64,000 nt of DNA from Cacajao melanocephalus (lineage: Eukaryota > Chordata > Mammalia > Primates > Pitheciidae): the NCBI GenBank assembly GCA_963573385.1, contig CAUYLG010033237.1, positions 1-64,000 of the forward strand, given 5' to 3'. Below, piece by piece: positions 10,526 to 27,491 of the stretch (the stretch's first letter is position 1; the number at the start of each line of letters is the position of its first letter). The notes under the pieces were generated by a model. That model was given only the letters and a program-made list of their open reading frames with translations. It was not told the DNA's origin and did not search any database. Both the position numbers and the translations under genes were made by a program.

Positions 10526-10674
10526 AGTGGAGGGGATGTGTTAAACCACCATCTTTCCCAGGGCTGTGATGCTTATGCTGTGTACTCTACTACCCCAGAG
10601 GCACTCTTCACCTAGCCCTGGAGCAAATGGGGATGTGCAGTGCAGGGGCCCTTCCCTGTCTATCAGTGTGACCT

Positions 10675-10760
10675 GTTTTATATATACACATATACATGCA
10701 TATGCATGTATATATTTGCATATGAGTAGATATACTTACACAGATATTTCTTTATATGAG
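10675..10760. repeat. AT/CA-rich simple sequence
   Basis: The sequence alternates TATATACACATATACATGCA-like motifs with partial self-complementarity. It is degenerate microsatellite DNA. Confidence 0.6.
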
Positions 10761-11597
10761 TTTTTAAAAAGGAAAATGAGAGATGGGGAAGAAAAAGGAT
10801 GGGAAGCGGGAAAGAAAAGGAGAGCAAGAAAAGAAAACTATCTGGAATAAATATACAGTACACTGAAATGTTCACAATGCTTATCTCTAAGTTGTTTAGG
10901 CTTGTAGGTAATTCCTTCCTTCAGCCTATTCATATTCATTATATGATATGCTTGATGTTCATCATATATTTTTACGCAAAAGAAAACACATACTGTGTAG
11001 GCCTCATCTTGAAAGGCCCTGCCTAACGCCCCGCTCTACTGCCAAACTCTGGTCCAGGGACTCCTGGTGCAGCAAATTCCTTCTGGCCTCCTGAGAACTT
11101 ATGCAGCAGAAGGGAAGGCTCAGACTGCCAGCCAAACACTTAGCACGTTTTGTGTTGATTGACTCCATTTGGCCTTCCCTGAAAACTGCTCAAGGAGCTT
11201 CTCTGAAATTCAGAGGAACTAGACCAATATGCATTATTTGCAGTATTGCCTTAATAGATGGGCTGGACCGTTTCCCATGGTCATGAGCATGGATAATGCT
11301 GTGTATAAATAACTCATCTTGCCAGGAATAGATCATACAACAGAAGCATTTGCATAGAAACAGACAAAATGATGTTTAGCTTCTCTCAAAATTTAGTGTA
11401 CCTCTTTTAGTAATAACAAAATGCATTGTGTTAGAAAACTGCAAATGTACAAAGTAGTATTAAATTAGTATAAAATCACTCTGCTCTGAAACTCTTAAAT
11501 AAATTATTATAAATATTTTGGCAATTTCTTTCCATGATTTTTTTTTTACGTGAATCACACCATGTACGGTTTCCCCCACCTTCACCCTAGCAACATA
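10761..11597. other. Unassigned intergenic DNA
   Basis: AT-rich sequence without a recognised repeat or gene. Short open frames here lack family similarity. Confidence 0.4.
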
Positions 11598-11645
11598 TCT
11601 TTTTTTATTATGCTAAAATATACACTAGATAAAATTTACCATTTT

Positions 11646-11938
11646 GGGCCAGGCACAGTGGCTTGCACCTGTAATTCCAGCACTTTGGGAGGCTGAGGCG
11701 GACAGATCACCTGAAGTCAGCAGTTCGAGACCAGCCTGGCCAACGTGGTGAAACCCTGTCTCTACTAAAAATACAAAATTAGCCAAGCATGGTGGTGCAC
11801 GCCTGGAATCCCAGCTACTCAGAAGGCTGAGGCAGGAGAATCACTTGAACCCAGGGGGCAGAGGTTGCAATGAGCTGAAATCTCACCACTGCACTTCAGC
11901 CTGGGCAAAAAAGAGTGAAGCTCTTTCTCAAAAAAAAA
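11646..11938 (+). mobile_element. Alu, full-length dimer
   Basis: Left arm, TACTAAAAATACAAAATTAG mid-region, right arm and short A-tail are all present. It is inserted in an older L1 relic. AluS-like by the TGAGGCAGGAGAATC region. Confidence 0.9.
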
Positions 11939-12067
11939 TGCCATTGTAACTATTTTTTAAGTGTATCATTCAGTGGCATTAAGTATACTCATATTGTTGT
12001 GCAGCCATCACCACCCTCCATCTCCAGAACTGTTTTCATCATTCCAAACTGAAACTCTGACCCCTGA

Positions 12068-12554
<487 letters not shown>

Positions 12555-12911
12555 TAAGGCTGAATAATAATCCATTGTTTGAAAACACCACACTTTGTTT
12601 ATCCATTCACCCCTCAATGGACATTTGTGTTGTTTCTCCCTTTTGGTCATTGTGAATCATGAAGCTATAAACACGGGTGTACAAATACTGGTTCTAGTCC
12701 CTACTTTCCATTCTTTCAGATATATACCCAGAAGGAGAATTGTTGAATCATATATTCATTCTATTTGTTTTGAGAACCGATATATAGTTTTGAATACTTT
12801 TTATCTAATTCTCATAACTTTTGAGCATAACTATTTTTCAACAATATTTTTGAAACTTATAATTTCCTGTAATTTAAAACTTATAAAAGTTGAAAGAATT
12901 GTACAATAATA

Positions 12912-13272
12912 CTCTAATACAGGGGTCCCCAAACCCTGGGCTATGGACCCATACTGGTCAGTGGCCTGTTAGGAACTGGGCCACACAGCAGGAGATAAGG
13001 GGCAGGCAAGTGAGCATCGCCATCTGAGCTCTGCCTCCTGTCAGATCAGCAACAGCATTAGATTCTCATAGGAGCTCAAATTCTATTGTAAACTATGCAT
13101 GTGAAGAATCTAGGTTGTGTGCTCCTCATGAGAATCTAATGCCTAATGATCTGAGATGGAACAGTTTCATTCTGACACCATCCACCCCCTCCCCAACACC
13201 CGTCCATCGAAAAATTATCTTCTATGAAACTAGTCCCTGGTGCCAAAAAGGTTGGGGACCACTGCTCCAATA
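12912..13272 (+). mobile_element. MER1-like hAT-Charlie MITE with TSDs
   Basis: The element body is 12920-13264. Its ends are inverted, CAGGGGTCCCC at the left and GGGGACCACTG at the right. Flanking 8-bp duplications are CTCTAATA (12912-12919) and CTCCAATA (13265-13272), the length expected for hAT insertion. Internal CTGTTAGGAACTGGGCC, CTGCCTCCTGTCAGATCAGC and CTGGTGCCAAAAAGGTTGGG fit MER1. It is non-autonomous and has no transposase. Confidence 0.9.
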
Positions 13273-13338
13273 TATCCTTTAACCAGATTCACCAATTGTT
13301 ATGCATTTTCCATATATGCTTTTCTCTCTCTGTCTCTT

Positions 13339-13371
13339 TGGTGTGTGTGTGTGTGTGTGTGTGTGCATGTA

Positions 13372-13404
<33 letters not shown>

Positions 13405-13410
13405 GTGCGT
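13339..13410 (+). repeat. (TG)n microsatellite
   Basis: About 70 bp of GTGT repeats with CATGTATG and GCG interruptions. It is likely length-polymorphic and able to form Z-DNA. Confidence 0.9.
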
Positions 13411-13450
13411 CTACACAGTCCCAGGCATGATGCCCCTTTATCCCAGAATG

Positions 13451-13483
13451 ATTTAGTGTGGATTCCCTAAATCCACACTAAAT
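13451..13483. repeat. Perfect 14-bp inverted repeat with 5-nt loop
   Basis: The arms are ATTTAGTGTGGATT (13451-13464) and AATCCACACTAAAT (13470-13483), with loop CCCTA. The right arm looks like an inverted copy of the left inserted into the surrounding old LINE sequence. Confidence 0.9.
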
Positions 13484-13612
13484 ATCAGTGAGGGTATTCA
13501 CTCTCACAACTACAGAACAATCATCACAATTATAAAATTAAACATTAATTTTATGTTTATGTTCCAAAAGAAACTCATTATAAGTTGAAAATATTGTAAT
13601 TTGAAAATGTAT

Positions 13613-13700
13613 TTACCAGCCTGGGAAACACAGTGAGACCCTATCTTTAAAAAAACAAAGAGATTATGCCACTGCACTTCAGCCTGGACAACAGAAACTC
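13613..13700 (+). mobile_element. Alu fragment
   Basis: Pieces of right-arm consensus (CCAGCCTGGGAAACACAGTGAG and TTATGCCACTGCACTTCAGCC-like) are joined with a deletion. It is an old, rearranged AluJ-like fragment facing the next Alu. Confidence 0.65.
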
Positions 13701-13707
13701 TTTTATT

Positions 13708-13985
13708 TTTTTTCTGAGACAGGGTCACCAGTGGCACAATCTCAGCTGCAAATTTCACCTCCTGGGCTGAAGCAATCCTCTTACCTTGGCCTCCCAAGTA
13801 ACTGGTGCCACAGGTGCAAGCCACTGTGCCTGGCAAATTTTTCATGTTTTTGGTAGAGACAAGGTTTCGCATGTTGCCCCACCTGGTCTCAAACTCCTGG
13901 GCTCGACCAATTCACCCTCCTCGGCCTCCCAAAATGCTGAGATTACAGGCACAAACCACCACACTGAAACTCTATCTCTAAGAAA
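13708..13985 (-). mobile_element. AluJ-like element
   Basis: It runs from TTTTTTTCTGAGACAGGGTC through ATTACAGGCACAAACCACC on the minus strand. Heavy divergence suggests AluJ. It is inverted relative to the Alu piece just before it. Confidence 0.8.
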
Positions 13986-14384
13986 AAAATTAAAAAACAA
14001 AAAATAAAAATGCAAACACACCTGTCCTGCCGAACATCATAGCTTACCCTAGCCCACCTTAAATGTGCTCAGAACACTTACATTAGACTACAATTGGGCA
14101 AACTCATGTAACACAAAGCCTACTTCACAATAAAGTGTTGAATATCTCATGTAATTTATTGATTACCATACTGAAAGTGAAAAATAGAATGGTTGTATGG
14201 ATACTCAAAGTACAGTTTTTCCTGAAGGCATATCACTTTTGTCCCATCGTAAAGTGAAAAATCGTAAATTGAACCATGGTAAATTGGGACCTTCTATACT
14301 ATTGTCTAATGCAAAGCCAATATTTCAAAGTTTGTTAACTTTTACCAGTCTGAGAATGTGCACTACATTTAACTGTAAAGCACT

Positions 14385-14835
14385 GTGATTGACAGAATTT
14401 TAAAGATGCATCCTGTCCCTGCCCTCGTGCCTTCCCCCTCAAGATTCTTGTCCCCTGGTTAGTCAAACAAATTCAAATCTAGGTACTGCTGTGCAGGGAT
14501 GTTGCAGATGCAATTGAGATTACTAATCTGCTGATCTTTAAATAAGGAGTGGATTCTGGTCTACCCAGGTGGGCCCAAAGTAATCACATGAGCCCTTAAA
14601 AGCAGAAAAAGATGGCAGAAGAGTGAGTAAGCGAGATCCAGCAGAAGGAGAGGTTAGAGAGTTTCAAAGCATGAGGAGAATTTGACCTGCCATTGCTGAA
14701 GGGGGCCACATGGAATGCAGGCAGCCTCCAAGAAGAAAGAACAGCAGCCCCTGGCTGACAACAAAGAAACAGGAACTTCAGCCCTATAATGAAAAAGAAC
14801 TGGATTCTGCCAACTGAAACTGACCCAATACTCCC
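14385..14835 (+). mobile_element. MLT1-like LTR relic
   Basis: Landmarks are AAAGATGCATCCTGTCCCTG, ATGTTGCAGATGCAATTGAG, CCAGGTGGGCCCAAAGTAATCA, CCCTTAAAAGCAGAAAAAG and GGGGGCCACATGGAATGCAGG. They are collinear with MLT1-type MaLR LTRs. No flanking internal sequence was seen. Confidence 0.7.
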
Positions 14836-14879
14836 ATAGACAGTACTTTTTTTTTTTTTTTGGAAGGGTTGGCAGGAGC

Positions 14880-15285
14880 AAACATAGAAATTGACCCTTC
14901 TGGTTTTAAAGCTTGAAACTTACATTTGTTTTATCTGAGTTCCTTCCTCAGGAAAGGACCGCCCCCCCTCCAGGCCTTCAACAAGTATTTAAGAACAGAA
15001 ACTCACATTTCACCACATCCAAACAATGAGAGTGCAGGCCTCTCATCATGATTGCTTCCTTGCCCCTCCCTAGTTCTTGTTTTCTTACTCATTGTATTTC
15101 TTCCCAGCTATATAGACCCCTAATTTTAGTTGGTCAGGGAGATGGATTTGAGACTGATCTCCCATTTCCCAGGCTGCAGCACCTGATTAAAGCCTTCTTC
15201 CTTGGCAATAATTGTTGTTTCAGTGATTGGCTTTCTGTGTGGTAAACAGCAGAACCTGGACTGAAACCCTGGTGTTTCAGTAACA
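14880..15285 (+). mobile_element. ERV-type LTR, 3' part (tentative)
   Basis: The stretch from TTTAGTTGGTCAGGGAGATG through GATTTGAGACTGATCTCCC and CTGCAGCACCTGATTAAAGC to ACAGCAGAACCTGGACTG follows the R-U5 layout of gamma-type ERV LTRs, where the body ends before a primer-binding region. The 5' limit is not defined. Confidence 0.45.
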
Positions 15286-15700
15286 CAACCACTGGAGAAC
15301 ATTATGTTGGTGAAATAAACCAGAAACAAAGTTAAACACCACATATTCTCACTCATATGTAGAAGCTAATAAAAAGTTGATCTCATAGAAGAAAAAGTAG
15401 AACTGAGGGTAGGAAGAGTAGGGGGAAGGGATGGACAGGGAGAGATTTGTTAAAGATTACAGCTAGATTGAAGGACTAAATTCTAGTGTTCTGTCCCACT
15501 GTAGGATGACTATAGTTAACAATAACATATGGTTTCAAAAAGCTAGAAGGAGGATATTGAATGTTCCCAACACAAAGAAATGATAAATGTTTCAAATGAT
15601 TAACATGCTAATTACCCTGATCTGATCACTATACATTGTATCACATCACTATGTACCACCAATGAAAATGTATAATTATTGTCAATTAAAAAAACTAACA
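15286..15700 (+). mobile_element. L1 3' end (L1MA/L1MB-like)
   Basis: It contains CATATTCTCACTCATATGTA, TAGGATGACTATAGTTAACA, TTCCCAACACAAAGAAATGA and GTATAATTATTGTCAATT, the plus-strand L1 3'UTR order. It is 5'-truncated and non-coding. Confidence 0.8.
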
Positions 15701-17507
15701 GCTACATTTTTAGAATGTTCCACAGGGATCAATATAAAACCCTTTGCTTTGCTTCTCTTTTTAGAATGAGTCGCCTCCAATGCACAGGACCTCTTCAAAC
15801 ATGATTCCTTGATCCCTATGCAAGTAGGGCTAGAACATCAGAAACCAGCCCCAATCCACTTGGAGGAATCCCAGAAAGAAGAGCTCCAATTAGTTGAAAC
15901 TAGGCAAGTGCACAGTATCCCCCAGGGCTTAATTATCTCTGGAAGAGTCCCTGAGATTTTCTGTTTCTTGACCTTTGATATTTTAGGAAGAGTACAAGCC
16001 AGTTATTTGTGGAAAGTCCTTCAATTCGGATCTGTCTGATGTTTTATTAATAGATTCAGGTCATACGTTTGGGAAGTAATTCTCCAGGAGTGACATTGTG
16101 TTCTTCTCAGTGCATCGCATCAGCAGGCACGTGATGCTGTTTTTGTCCCGATAATAGTAACGTTAACTTAGATCACATGGATAAGGTGATACCTGGCACG
16201 ACTCTCCTCTGTAAAACTATTTTCCCCTTTGTAATTAATGAAAACCTTGCAGGAAGACACCATGAGACAATATAAGCATCCAGCTCCTCGTTCAACTTTT
16301 GGCCACTAATTTTAGCATCCATGAATAACATTGCCTGAAACAGCTATTATTACGATAGTTGCCAAATGATAATCTAACTGCACGATTCCTGCTACCTTCA
16401 TTTGTTGTCATTCTACTATAAGAAAGAGTGTCCCCTTCTTTATTCATTTATTAATATTATGAACTCATTGATTCTTGCTTTATTCCATGAATTGTAATCC
16501 ATTATCATCATTTTATTTTGATACTCATATTATCCCATACTGGGCCATATTTGTCCTAAATTTGCCCCTTCAAGTTGACTCCTTGTGTGTTTTTGATGTG
16601 TTGCCATCAGTTTTTTAAAAAAAATCCTTTCCTTACTTTTTTGCAAAGAAGATATTCCAGACTCATCTTTTATTTTTTCTTGCCCAAGTCTTGGAATCAG
16701 CTGTTTCTCCAAAGATTCCAGGCTCTTTTTGGAAACAAATGGTATTTAGAAATGCAGATTTGGGTAACAGGTATGCTCATTGCTTTCTGGGAATCATTGC
16801 CTAAGTCTTCCCAGTGGACAGAGGAAGGAAATACACATACACCAGTGTGTAGACACACAAATATATTTAAATATGGGTTCATGCTGATACCTCCAATTTT
16901 AATACAACACCACAGGGTTCTCCCTATCCTTCCCTCATTCCATATTTATAATCTCTCTTCTCTATTAGTGAGAAACCTGCCTTCTAATATCCTCAGTACA
17001 TTTACTCATTTGTTCTATGGGTATAGAACCCAGAAAGTAATTTAAGAATTTCTAACCCATACCATTTTTAAAACTCACAAAGCGGAGTTCAATACAGGTT
17101 TGCAGGTTTCACCTTTAGACAGAAGGCTGATATTAAAGTACCTTGTTTAAAAGTTATTTGCCTTCACTCTTTTTATTTTTCCTCAGTGTGATCATGTCAT
17201 TAACTTCTAATTAACTTAGATACATTAGTTTATGTTTTAGCTTTTCCCTGTACTTGAAGATTTAAATGTTTTTGCGTACTTAGAAAATGTTAACATGGTT
17301 CCCAAAGTCGAAATTGTATAAAAACATATAGCCAGAGAGTGTCCCTTTCTCGTGCTCGCCTCTATCCCAGCGTACTGACTTCTGTAGGGAACCAGTCTCA
17401 TTAATGTCGGCTTTACCTTTGCTGTATTTCTTTTGGCAACAACAAAACAATTGTATATATTTGCTAATTTCTTCCTTATTTCTTATATAAAAGGTGCCAT
17501 ACTGTCA

Positions 17508-17905
17508 CAGGCTGGCTCTGGGATGCAGACACTGAGGTGGTAATTAGTGAGCAGGAGATTTACTATAAAGTGTCCTAAGATTAATCCCTAGGAAGGGAAG
17601 GGACAGAGCAGGATTGGACAGAGGGAGAAGCTGAGCTGCAATGTGGCCTCAGCAGAGCCTCAGCTAACCTTATGGAAAATTCTGAAACTGGGGTGGCCCT
17701 TCAGAGTTGTCCCATGTTAGGCGAAAAGTCAGGGGTCTTTATACCCTGCATTGATTAGTCATTAAACACGGGCCACCCTAGGAAAAAATGTAACCTTAGG
17801 CAAGGCAGTTCTCTTTAGGAGAGGTAGATGCCACAGTGGTCTGACATCTGAGGGCTTTAGGTCCTCAGTTCCCAAAGGGATGTGGGTGATGCATCACAGC
17901 ATCTA
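17508..17905. mobile_element. Unclassified insertion within the old L1
   Basis: The old L1 is collinear on both sides, with GGTGCCATACTGT before and ACATATTTCC after. The block with AGGCTGGCTCTGGGATGCAG and GGGGTCTTTATACCCTGCATT does not belong to it. Its wording is familiar as a dispersed repeat, but I cannot name the family. Confidence 0.4.
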
Positions 17906-18095
17906 CCATAAACATTACATATTTCCTTTTTTTAATCCTTCTGTTACCCTTTAAGTAGTTATTTCCTTTGTTTTTTCACATGCATTATATCTTGGAACTC
18001 ACTCCAGATCTGCTTATAAAGATGATCCTTATTTTTTTCTTAACAGCTGTGAAATATTATTCTAATGTGTGGATGTGTTATTCAATAAATTTTGA

Positions 18096-18930
<835 letters not shown>

Positions 18931-18949
18931 CTCTTTCAGACTGGCTGTG

Positions 18950-19440
18950 TCCTGTATTAGCTCTCCATTGCTGCTATAACAAATTGCCACAAATTTCATA
19001 TCAATAGAAATTTATTACCTCATACTTCTGGAGATCAGAGGTCTAACGTGAATCTCAATGGACTAGAGTCAGATGTCAGCAAGTCTGGCTCCTTCTGGGT
19101 GCTCTGAGAGGAGAATCTGTTTCCTTGCCCCTCTCAGCTTCTGTGACTGCCTGTGTACTTTGACTTGTGGCCTGTTCTTCCATCTTCAAAGCACATCACT
19201 TTGATCTCTGTTCTCATCATCAGATTCCTTTCTCCTCTTTCTATTCTCCTGCATCCCTCTTATAAGGACCACTGTGACTCCCTCAGTCCCACCCAGATCA
19301 TCCAGGATCATCTCCCATCTCAGGGTTCTTAACCACATTTGCGAAGTCCCTTTGCCATGTAAGTAAGATATTTGCAGATTCTGGGGATTAGGACCTAGAC
19401 ATATTTTGGGGCCATCATTCAGCCCACCAATGTCCTTCTA
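18950..19440 (-). mobile_element. MLT1-like LTR relic, reverse
   Basis: Read on the minus strand it begins GTGGGCTGAATGATGGCCCC and passes CCTAATCCCCAGAATCTGC and TTATAAGAGGGATGCAGGAG to GCAATGGAGAGCTAATACAG. This is full MLT1 order, about 490 bp. Confidence 0.8.
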
Positions 19441-19642
19441 ACACACCTCCTTCCTTTCTTTTCCTTCTGGTGCTGCAAGATGTTCCAGCCTTATTTTGTT
19501 TATTCGTGGCCCCAGACCTAGAATTTCTCAGGCATTTCTACAGAAATACTGGAATGTCACTGCTTCTAGGGCTTCTCAGAAGACAGAGTGAAGAAATATA
19601 GCTAAACTACACAGATTAGTGTATTAAACATGTGTATACATA

Positions 19643-19644
<2 letters not shown>

Positions 19645-19682
<38 letters not shown>
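19645..19682 (+). repeat. (CA)n microsatellite
   Basis: About 17 uninterrupted CA units with AG edges. Length variation between individuals is likely. Confidence 0.95.
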
Positions 19683-19683
<1 letters not shown>

Positions 19684-19732
19684 ATACATCCCACTCTACT
19701 CCACAGGGATCATTCTAACTTCCCTGCTTTCT

Positions 19733-20530
19733 TTCTTTTTTTTTTAATTGTACTTTAGGTTCTGGGGTACATGTACAGGTCATGCAGTATTATTGCATAG
19801 GTACACACATGGCAATGTGGTTTGCTGCCTCCATCCCCCCATCACCTACATCTGGCATTTCTCCCCATGTTATCCCTCCCCAACCTCCCCACCCCACCGC
19901 TGTCCCTCCCTTGGCCCCCCGCAACAGACCCCAGTGTGTCATGCTCCCCTCCCTGTGTCCCTGTTTTCTCATTGTTCAACACCTGCCTATGAGTGAGAAC
20001 ATGCAATGTTTGATTTTCTGTTCTCGTGTCAGTTAGCTGAGAATGATGGTTTCCAGATTCATCCATGTCCCTACAAAGGACACAAACTCATCATTTTTTA
20101 TGGCTGCATAGTATTCCATGGTGTATATGTGCCACATTTTCCTTGTCCAGTCTATCATCAATGAGCATTTGGGTTGGTTCCAGGTCTTTGCCACAGTGCC
20201 ACAATGAACATACATGTGTATGTGTCTTTATAATAGAATTATTTATAATCCTTTGGATATATACCCAGTAATGGGATTGCTGGATCAAATGGTATTTCTA
20301 TTTCTAGATCCTTGAGGAATCGCCACACTGTCTTCCACAATGGCTGAACTAATTTGCACTCCCACCAACAGTATAAAAGTGTTCCTGTTTCTCCACATCC
20401 TCTCCAGCATCTGTCTCAAGATTTTTTAATGATCGCCATTCTAACTGGCATGAGATGGTATCTCAATGTGGTTTTGATTTGCATTTCTCTAATGACCAGT
20501 GATGATGAGCATTTTTTCATTATTGACACT
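19733..20530 (-). mobile_element. Primate L1 3' end, reverse
   Basis: Poly(T) at 19733 is followed by the reversed 3'UTR (GTACTTTAGGTTCTGGGGTA), then GAGTGAGAACATGCAATGTT, TAGTATTCCATGGTGTATAT, ATACCCAGTAATGGGATTGC and GGCATGAGATGGTATCTCAA from ORF2. It is 5'-truncated at about 800 bp, L1PA/L1PB-like. A C-rich stretch at 19837-19925 is the 3'UTR G-rich tract reversed. Confidence 0.9.
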
Positions 20531-20621
20531 TCTTTTACCTTTACTAGACTGCTTCTCCATGTGCTTTTTTGATAGTTATCCTGTCAAGGTTTTCTTTCAA
20601 TCTGTTTGACACAGTTTTTCC

Positions 20622-20925
20622 TTTTTGTTGTTGTTGTTTGTGTTTCAAGATGTGTCACGCTGTGCTGCCCAGGCTGGAGTGCAGTAGGGCCATCATGGCC
20701 CACTGCAGCTTTGAACTCCTGGGCTCAAGGAATCCTCCCACCCCTGCCTCCCTGAGTAACTGGGACTACAGCCAAGTGCCACCATGCCCAGCTAAAAATT
20801 TTTTTTTTTTTGGTAGAGATCGCTTATGTTGTCCAGGCTTGTCTTGAACTCCTGGCCTCAAGTTATATTCCTGCCTCGGTCTCCCAAAGTGTTGGGATTA
20901 CAGGTGTGAGCCACCACACCCAACC
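20622..20925 (-). mobile_element. AluJ-like element
   Basis: A TTG-repeat head, then CTGCCCAGGCTGGAGTGCAG through GTGAGCCACCACACCCAACC. CTCAAGGAATCCTCC and TTGAACTCCTGGCCTCAAG are AluJ diagnostics. Confidence 0.85.
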
Positions 20926-21102
20926 TTCCTGTGTTATTACAGGAAAGATCTTAGTAGTGACTAAAAAAAGACTTTAAGGTACAATTGACAATAAGTTGGC
21001 CTTTGCCATTTAAATAAGGAAACTGAAGGCAACAAATCCTCTGAATGTGTACAGAAAATGCTGCTGGGGAATGGTTTATTAATTTTTAGTTAAAGAGATC
21101 AG

Positions 21103-21481
<379 letters not shown>

Positions 21482-21525
21482 TCAGAATTAACTGTGGCAT
21501 TAAGTATATATTTGAGCAGCTATTA

Positions 21526-21834
<309 letters not shown>

Positions 21835-22247
21835 TATATGTAACCTATCAGATTTCTCAGAAATGCATTTTCCAAAGCAAAAGAAGAATTTTATTTGACT
21901 TGTTTATGTTCAAACTATGTTATCTTACATGCATCTACATGTCAAAGATTACTTACAACTGTGTCAATATGCCAATGCCCAGAAGAAAAAGAAAAATATT
22001 TACCAGTATTTCTAGGAAATGAATGATATAGAACAACAGGATATTTTTATTTTTCATTCACATTTTTAATAAAACCATTTCCCCTAGCATCACTAAAACT
22101 TTTTTCTAGTCAAAAAGAGAGAGAACTCAATATCACATGTGGAAACTACCTCAGAGTTTCCTATGCCTTATTTGTTTTTAGGAATCTAGACATTGTAAAT
22201 ACTCAGAATATCCTCAGATTTTTGTTCTGTTTGAGTTTAGTCTGGGG

Positions 22248-25160
<2,913 letters not shown>

Positions 25161-25164
25161 TGTC

Positions 25165-25850
25165 CTGACCTCCTGTTCTATAGCAGGAGCATGCCAAGGG
25201 TGAGGCATGCGAAGATGAAGGAGGTAATCCCTGTCCTCCAGGAGGTCAAAAACTAAGAAGGAAAAAAAAAGTGAAGGAGGAAAACTGAGCCATAGAGAAA
25301 TGATTATAATACAGTTTAGAATATGCAAATGTTAGTGTGTGCACAGGGTTTTCTGAGAACACAGAGAAGCTTGGTCTGGGTGGGGCAGGCAGGGAAGGCT
25401 TCCTAGGCAAAGATGTCTGAATTGAGTCAAAGGGGATGAGCACCAGCATGTGGCCAACCAAGCAGGGGGAAAGATACATGCGGGAAACCGATGATACTGG
25501 CAGGGAACAGGCCCATGTGACATAACAGCAAATGTACTAACCAGCATGTTGCGCCCGAGGACCTGTAAGTAGTTTGGCCCTGTTGGCACACCGAGTGATA
25601 GGTAGGGAGGAGCAACTGAGGGAGTTAGAAAAGTAGGCGGGGCTGGTGCATGAAGGCTTTGGGGCTTTAATCAACTTGGACTTCATCTTTAGCCCATAGG
25701 AAACCATCGAAAGTTTTAAAGCAGGGGAGTCACGTAGTCAGAGGTACTTTTAGGTGGATCAGTATGTAGAGGACAGAAATGAAGAGAGCAGGACTGGACC
25801 CTGAAGAAGAGCTCAGAGACTCTTCTAGTAGTCAAGGTGAGGGAGGAACT
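25165..25850 (+). mobile_element. Ancient dispersed repeat, family not named
   Basis: The order GTAATCCCTGTCCTCCAGGAGG, GCATGAAGGCTTTGGGGCTTT and AAAGCAGGGGAGTCACGTAG is shared in outline with 30655-31180 of this window, so both appear to be copies of one old mammalian repeat. Confidence 0.45.
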
Positions 25851-26124
25851 AGTTGGTGTTAGGAGTGGAAGGGGAGACGGCCTCCAGAAAATGCAACCTT
25901 CACATCAGCAGAACTTGTTGAGTGATGAGATACGAGGGGCGAAGGAGCAAGAGAAGCCAGGAGTGACTCAAAGCCCTCGAGCTCAGGAGACTGATGGCTG
26001 GAGAGACAGGAGCAGGGAGCAGCTTCTGTTTTGAGAGCAGACGATGGGGGAGGCTTTCCCTCCACCTGCCAGCCCAGCACACACATACACACACACAATT
26101 GACAGTTTTGTCCTGCTCCCATGA

Positions 26125-26312
26125 TATGCCATACTGTCCCCACAAGAACATTGTAGCTCTTCATTTTAATTACTTGCTTAATCGTCTGTCTTCCTCACTG
26201 GACTGTAAGCTAACTGACGACATGAATTGTGTTTGTCTTCTTCATTGTTCACTCCCAGAGTCAGCAGACTGCCTGGCACACAGTAGGCGTCCATAAATAC
26301 GTATTAAAGGAC
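26125..26312 (+). mobile_element. L2 3' end
   Basis: CTCACTGGACTGTAAGCTAA, TCCCAGAGTCAGCAGACTGCCTGG-like sequence and CACAGTAGGCGTCCATAAAT match the LINE-2 3' tail on the plus strand. Confidence 0.75.
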
Positions 26313-26627
26313 TGTGTTCCATTTCAGATCTTAATTAAGAATCAGCGATACATTTTCAGTTAGCTTTTTGCAGCATTTTTATGACAGCCCAGCTGGAGTT
26401 ATTTAATAAAGAGACTGGAGCTGCACATGCCAGTGAACTTGGGTTCCAGTACCCACTCTGCCTTTGCCAGATTTGTAACCCCTCCTGGGTGTCCTTTCTC
26501 CATGAGTATAGCTAGGTGTTTGCACAGGTATGCCTGCTGAGGTCCTGCCCAGTCCTGATGTTATGCAAGAGGGAACACATTTTACAGGATGGTCAAAAAG
26601 AGAAAAACGGTAATACCTTTTTTGTGG

Positions 26628-27000
26628 TTTGAAGGTTTGTCCCCTCTAAAATTCATGTTGAAATTTAATTGCCATTGTAATGGTATTAAGTTAAGAGTTA
26701 ATTAGGCGTTTCCCCATGGGGACTTTGATGCCTTTAAAAAGGGGTATCAGGAGTGGATTCTCTCTCTTGGCTCTTCCCTGCTTCTGCCATTTGAGGGACA
26801 GCTTTCCTCCCCTCCGGAGGAAGCAGTGTTCAAGGCATCATCATGGAAGTGGAGACCAGGCCTTCACCAGACACAGAACCTGCTGGTGCCTTCACCTTGG
26901 ACTTCCGGGCTTCCAGAACTGTAAGAAATAAAATTCTGCTCTTTATAAATTACCCAGTCTCGGGTATTCTGTTATAGCAGCACAAAGGAGACTAAGAAAA
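26628..27000 (+). mobile_element. MaLR-type LTR relic
   Basis: GTGGTTTGAAGGTTTGTCCC, TTTAATTGCCATTGTAATGG, CCTTCACCAGACACAGAACC, CTTCCAGAACTGTAAGAAATAAA and TTATAGCAGCACAAAGGAG appear in LTR order. Solo, about 370 bp. Confidence 0.7.
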
Positions 27001-27129
27001 CATTAAGCACTTTATTGAGTCAAAAAACAAAAAACTTAGAAAAACAGAAAGCCCGGACTCTGAGTATCATTGCCATTAAACTGTTTCCCGATGTTTTGGA
27101 TGTGTACAGACTCACTAAATCACCAATAA

Positions 27130-27491
<362 letters not shown>

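Larger units (their letters stand above)
12781..13562 (-). mobile_element. Old L1-type 3' sequence hosting a hAT element and a TG repeat
   Basis: The flanks AAAAGTTGAAAGAATTGTAC and ACCAGATTCACCAATTGTTA plus GGCATGATGCCCCTTTATCC match a common old LINE 3' region. The MER1-like transposon at 12920-13264 interrupts it. Orientation is a guess. Confidence 0.5.
13563..14300 (+). mobile_element. Tigger/pogo-like DNA transposon relic
   Basis: The left part (13563-13612, ATTATAAGTTGAAAATATTG) and right part (about 14020-14300, including TGAATATCTCATGTAATTTA and CCATCGTAAAGTGAAAAATC) match the ends and body of a Tigger-type MITE whose terminal repeats read like TCGTAAGTCGAACCAT. Alu sequence at 13613-13985 splits it. 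The family name is uncertain. Confidence 0.55.

Noticed and set aside
13339..13410. Possible CRISPR-like repeat array
   Set aside because: Simple TG dinucleotides with no spacer structure, and the genome is a primate.
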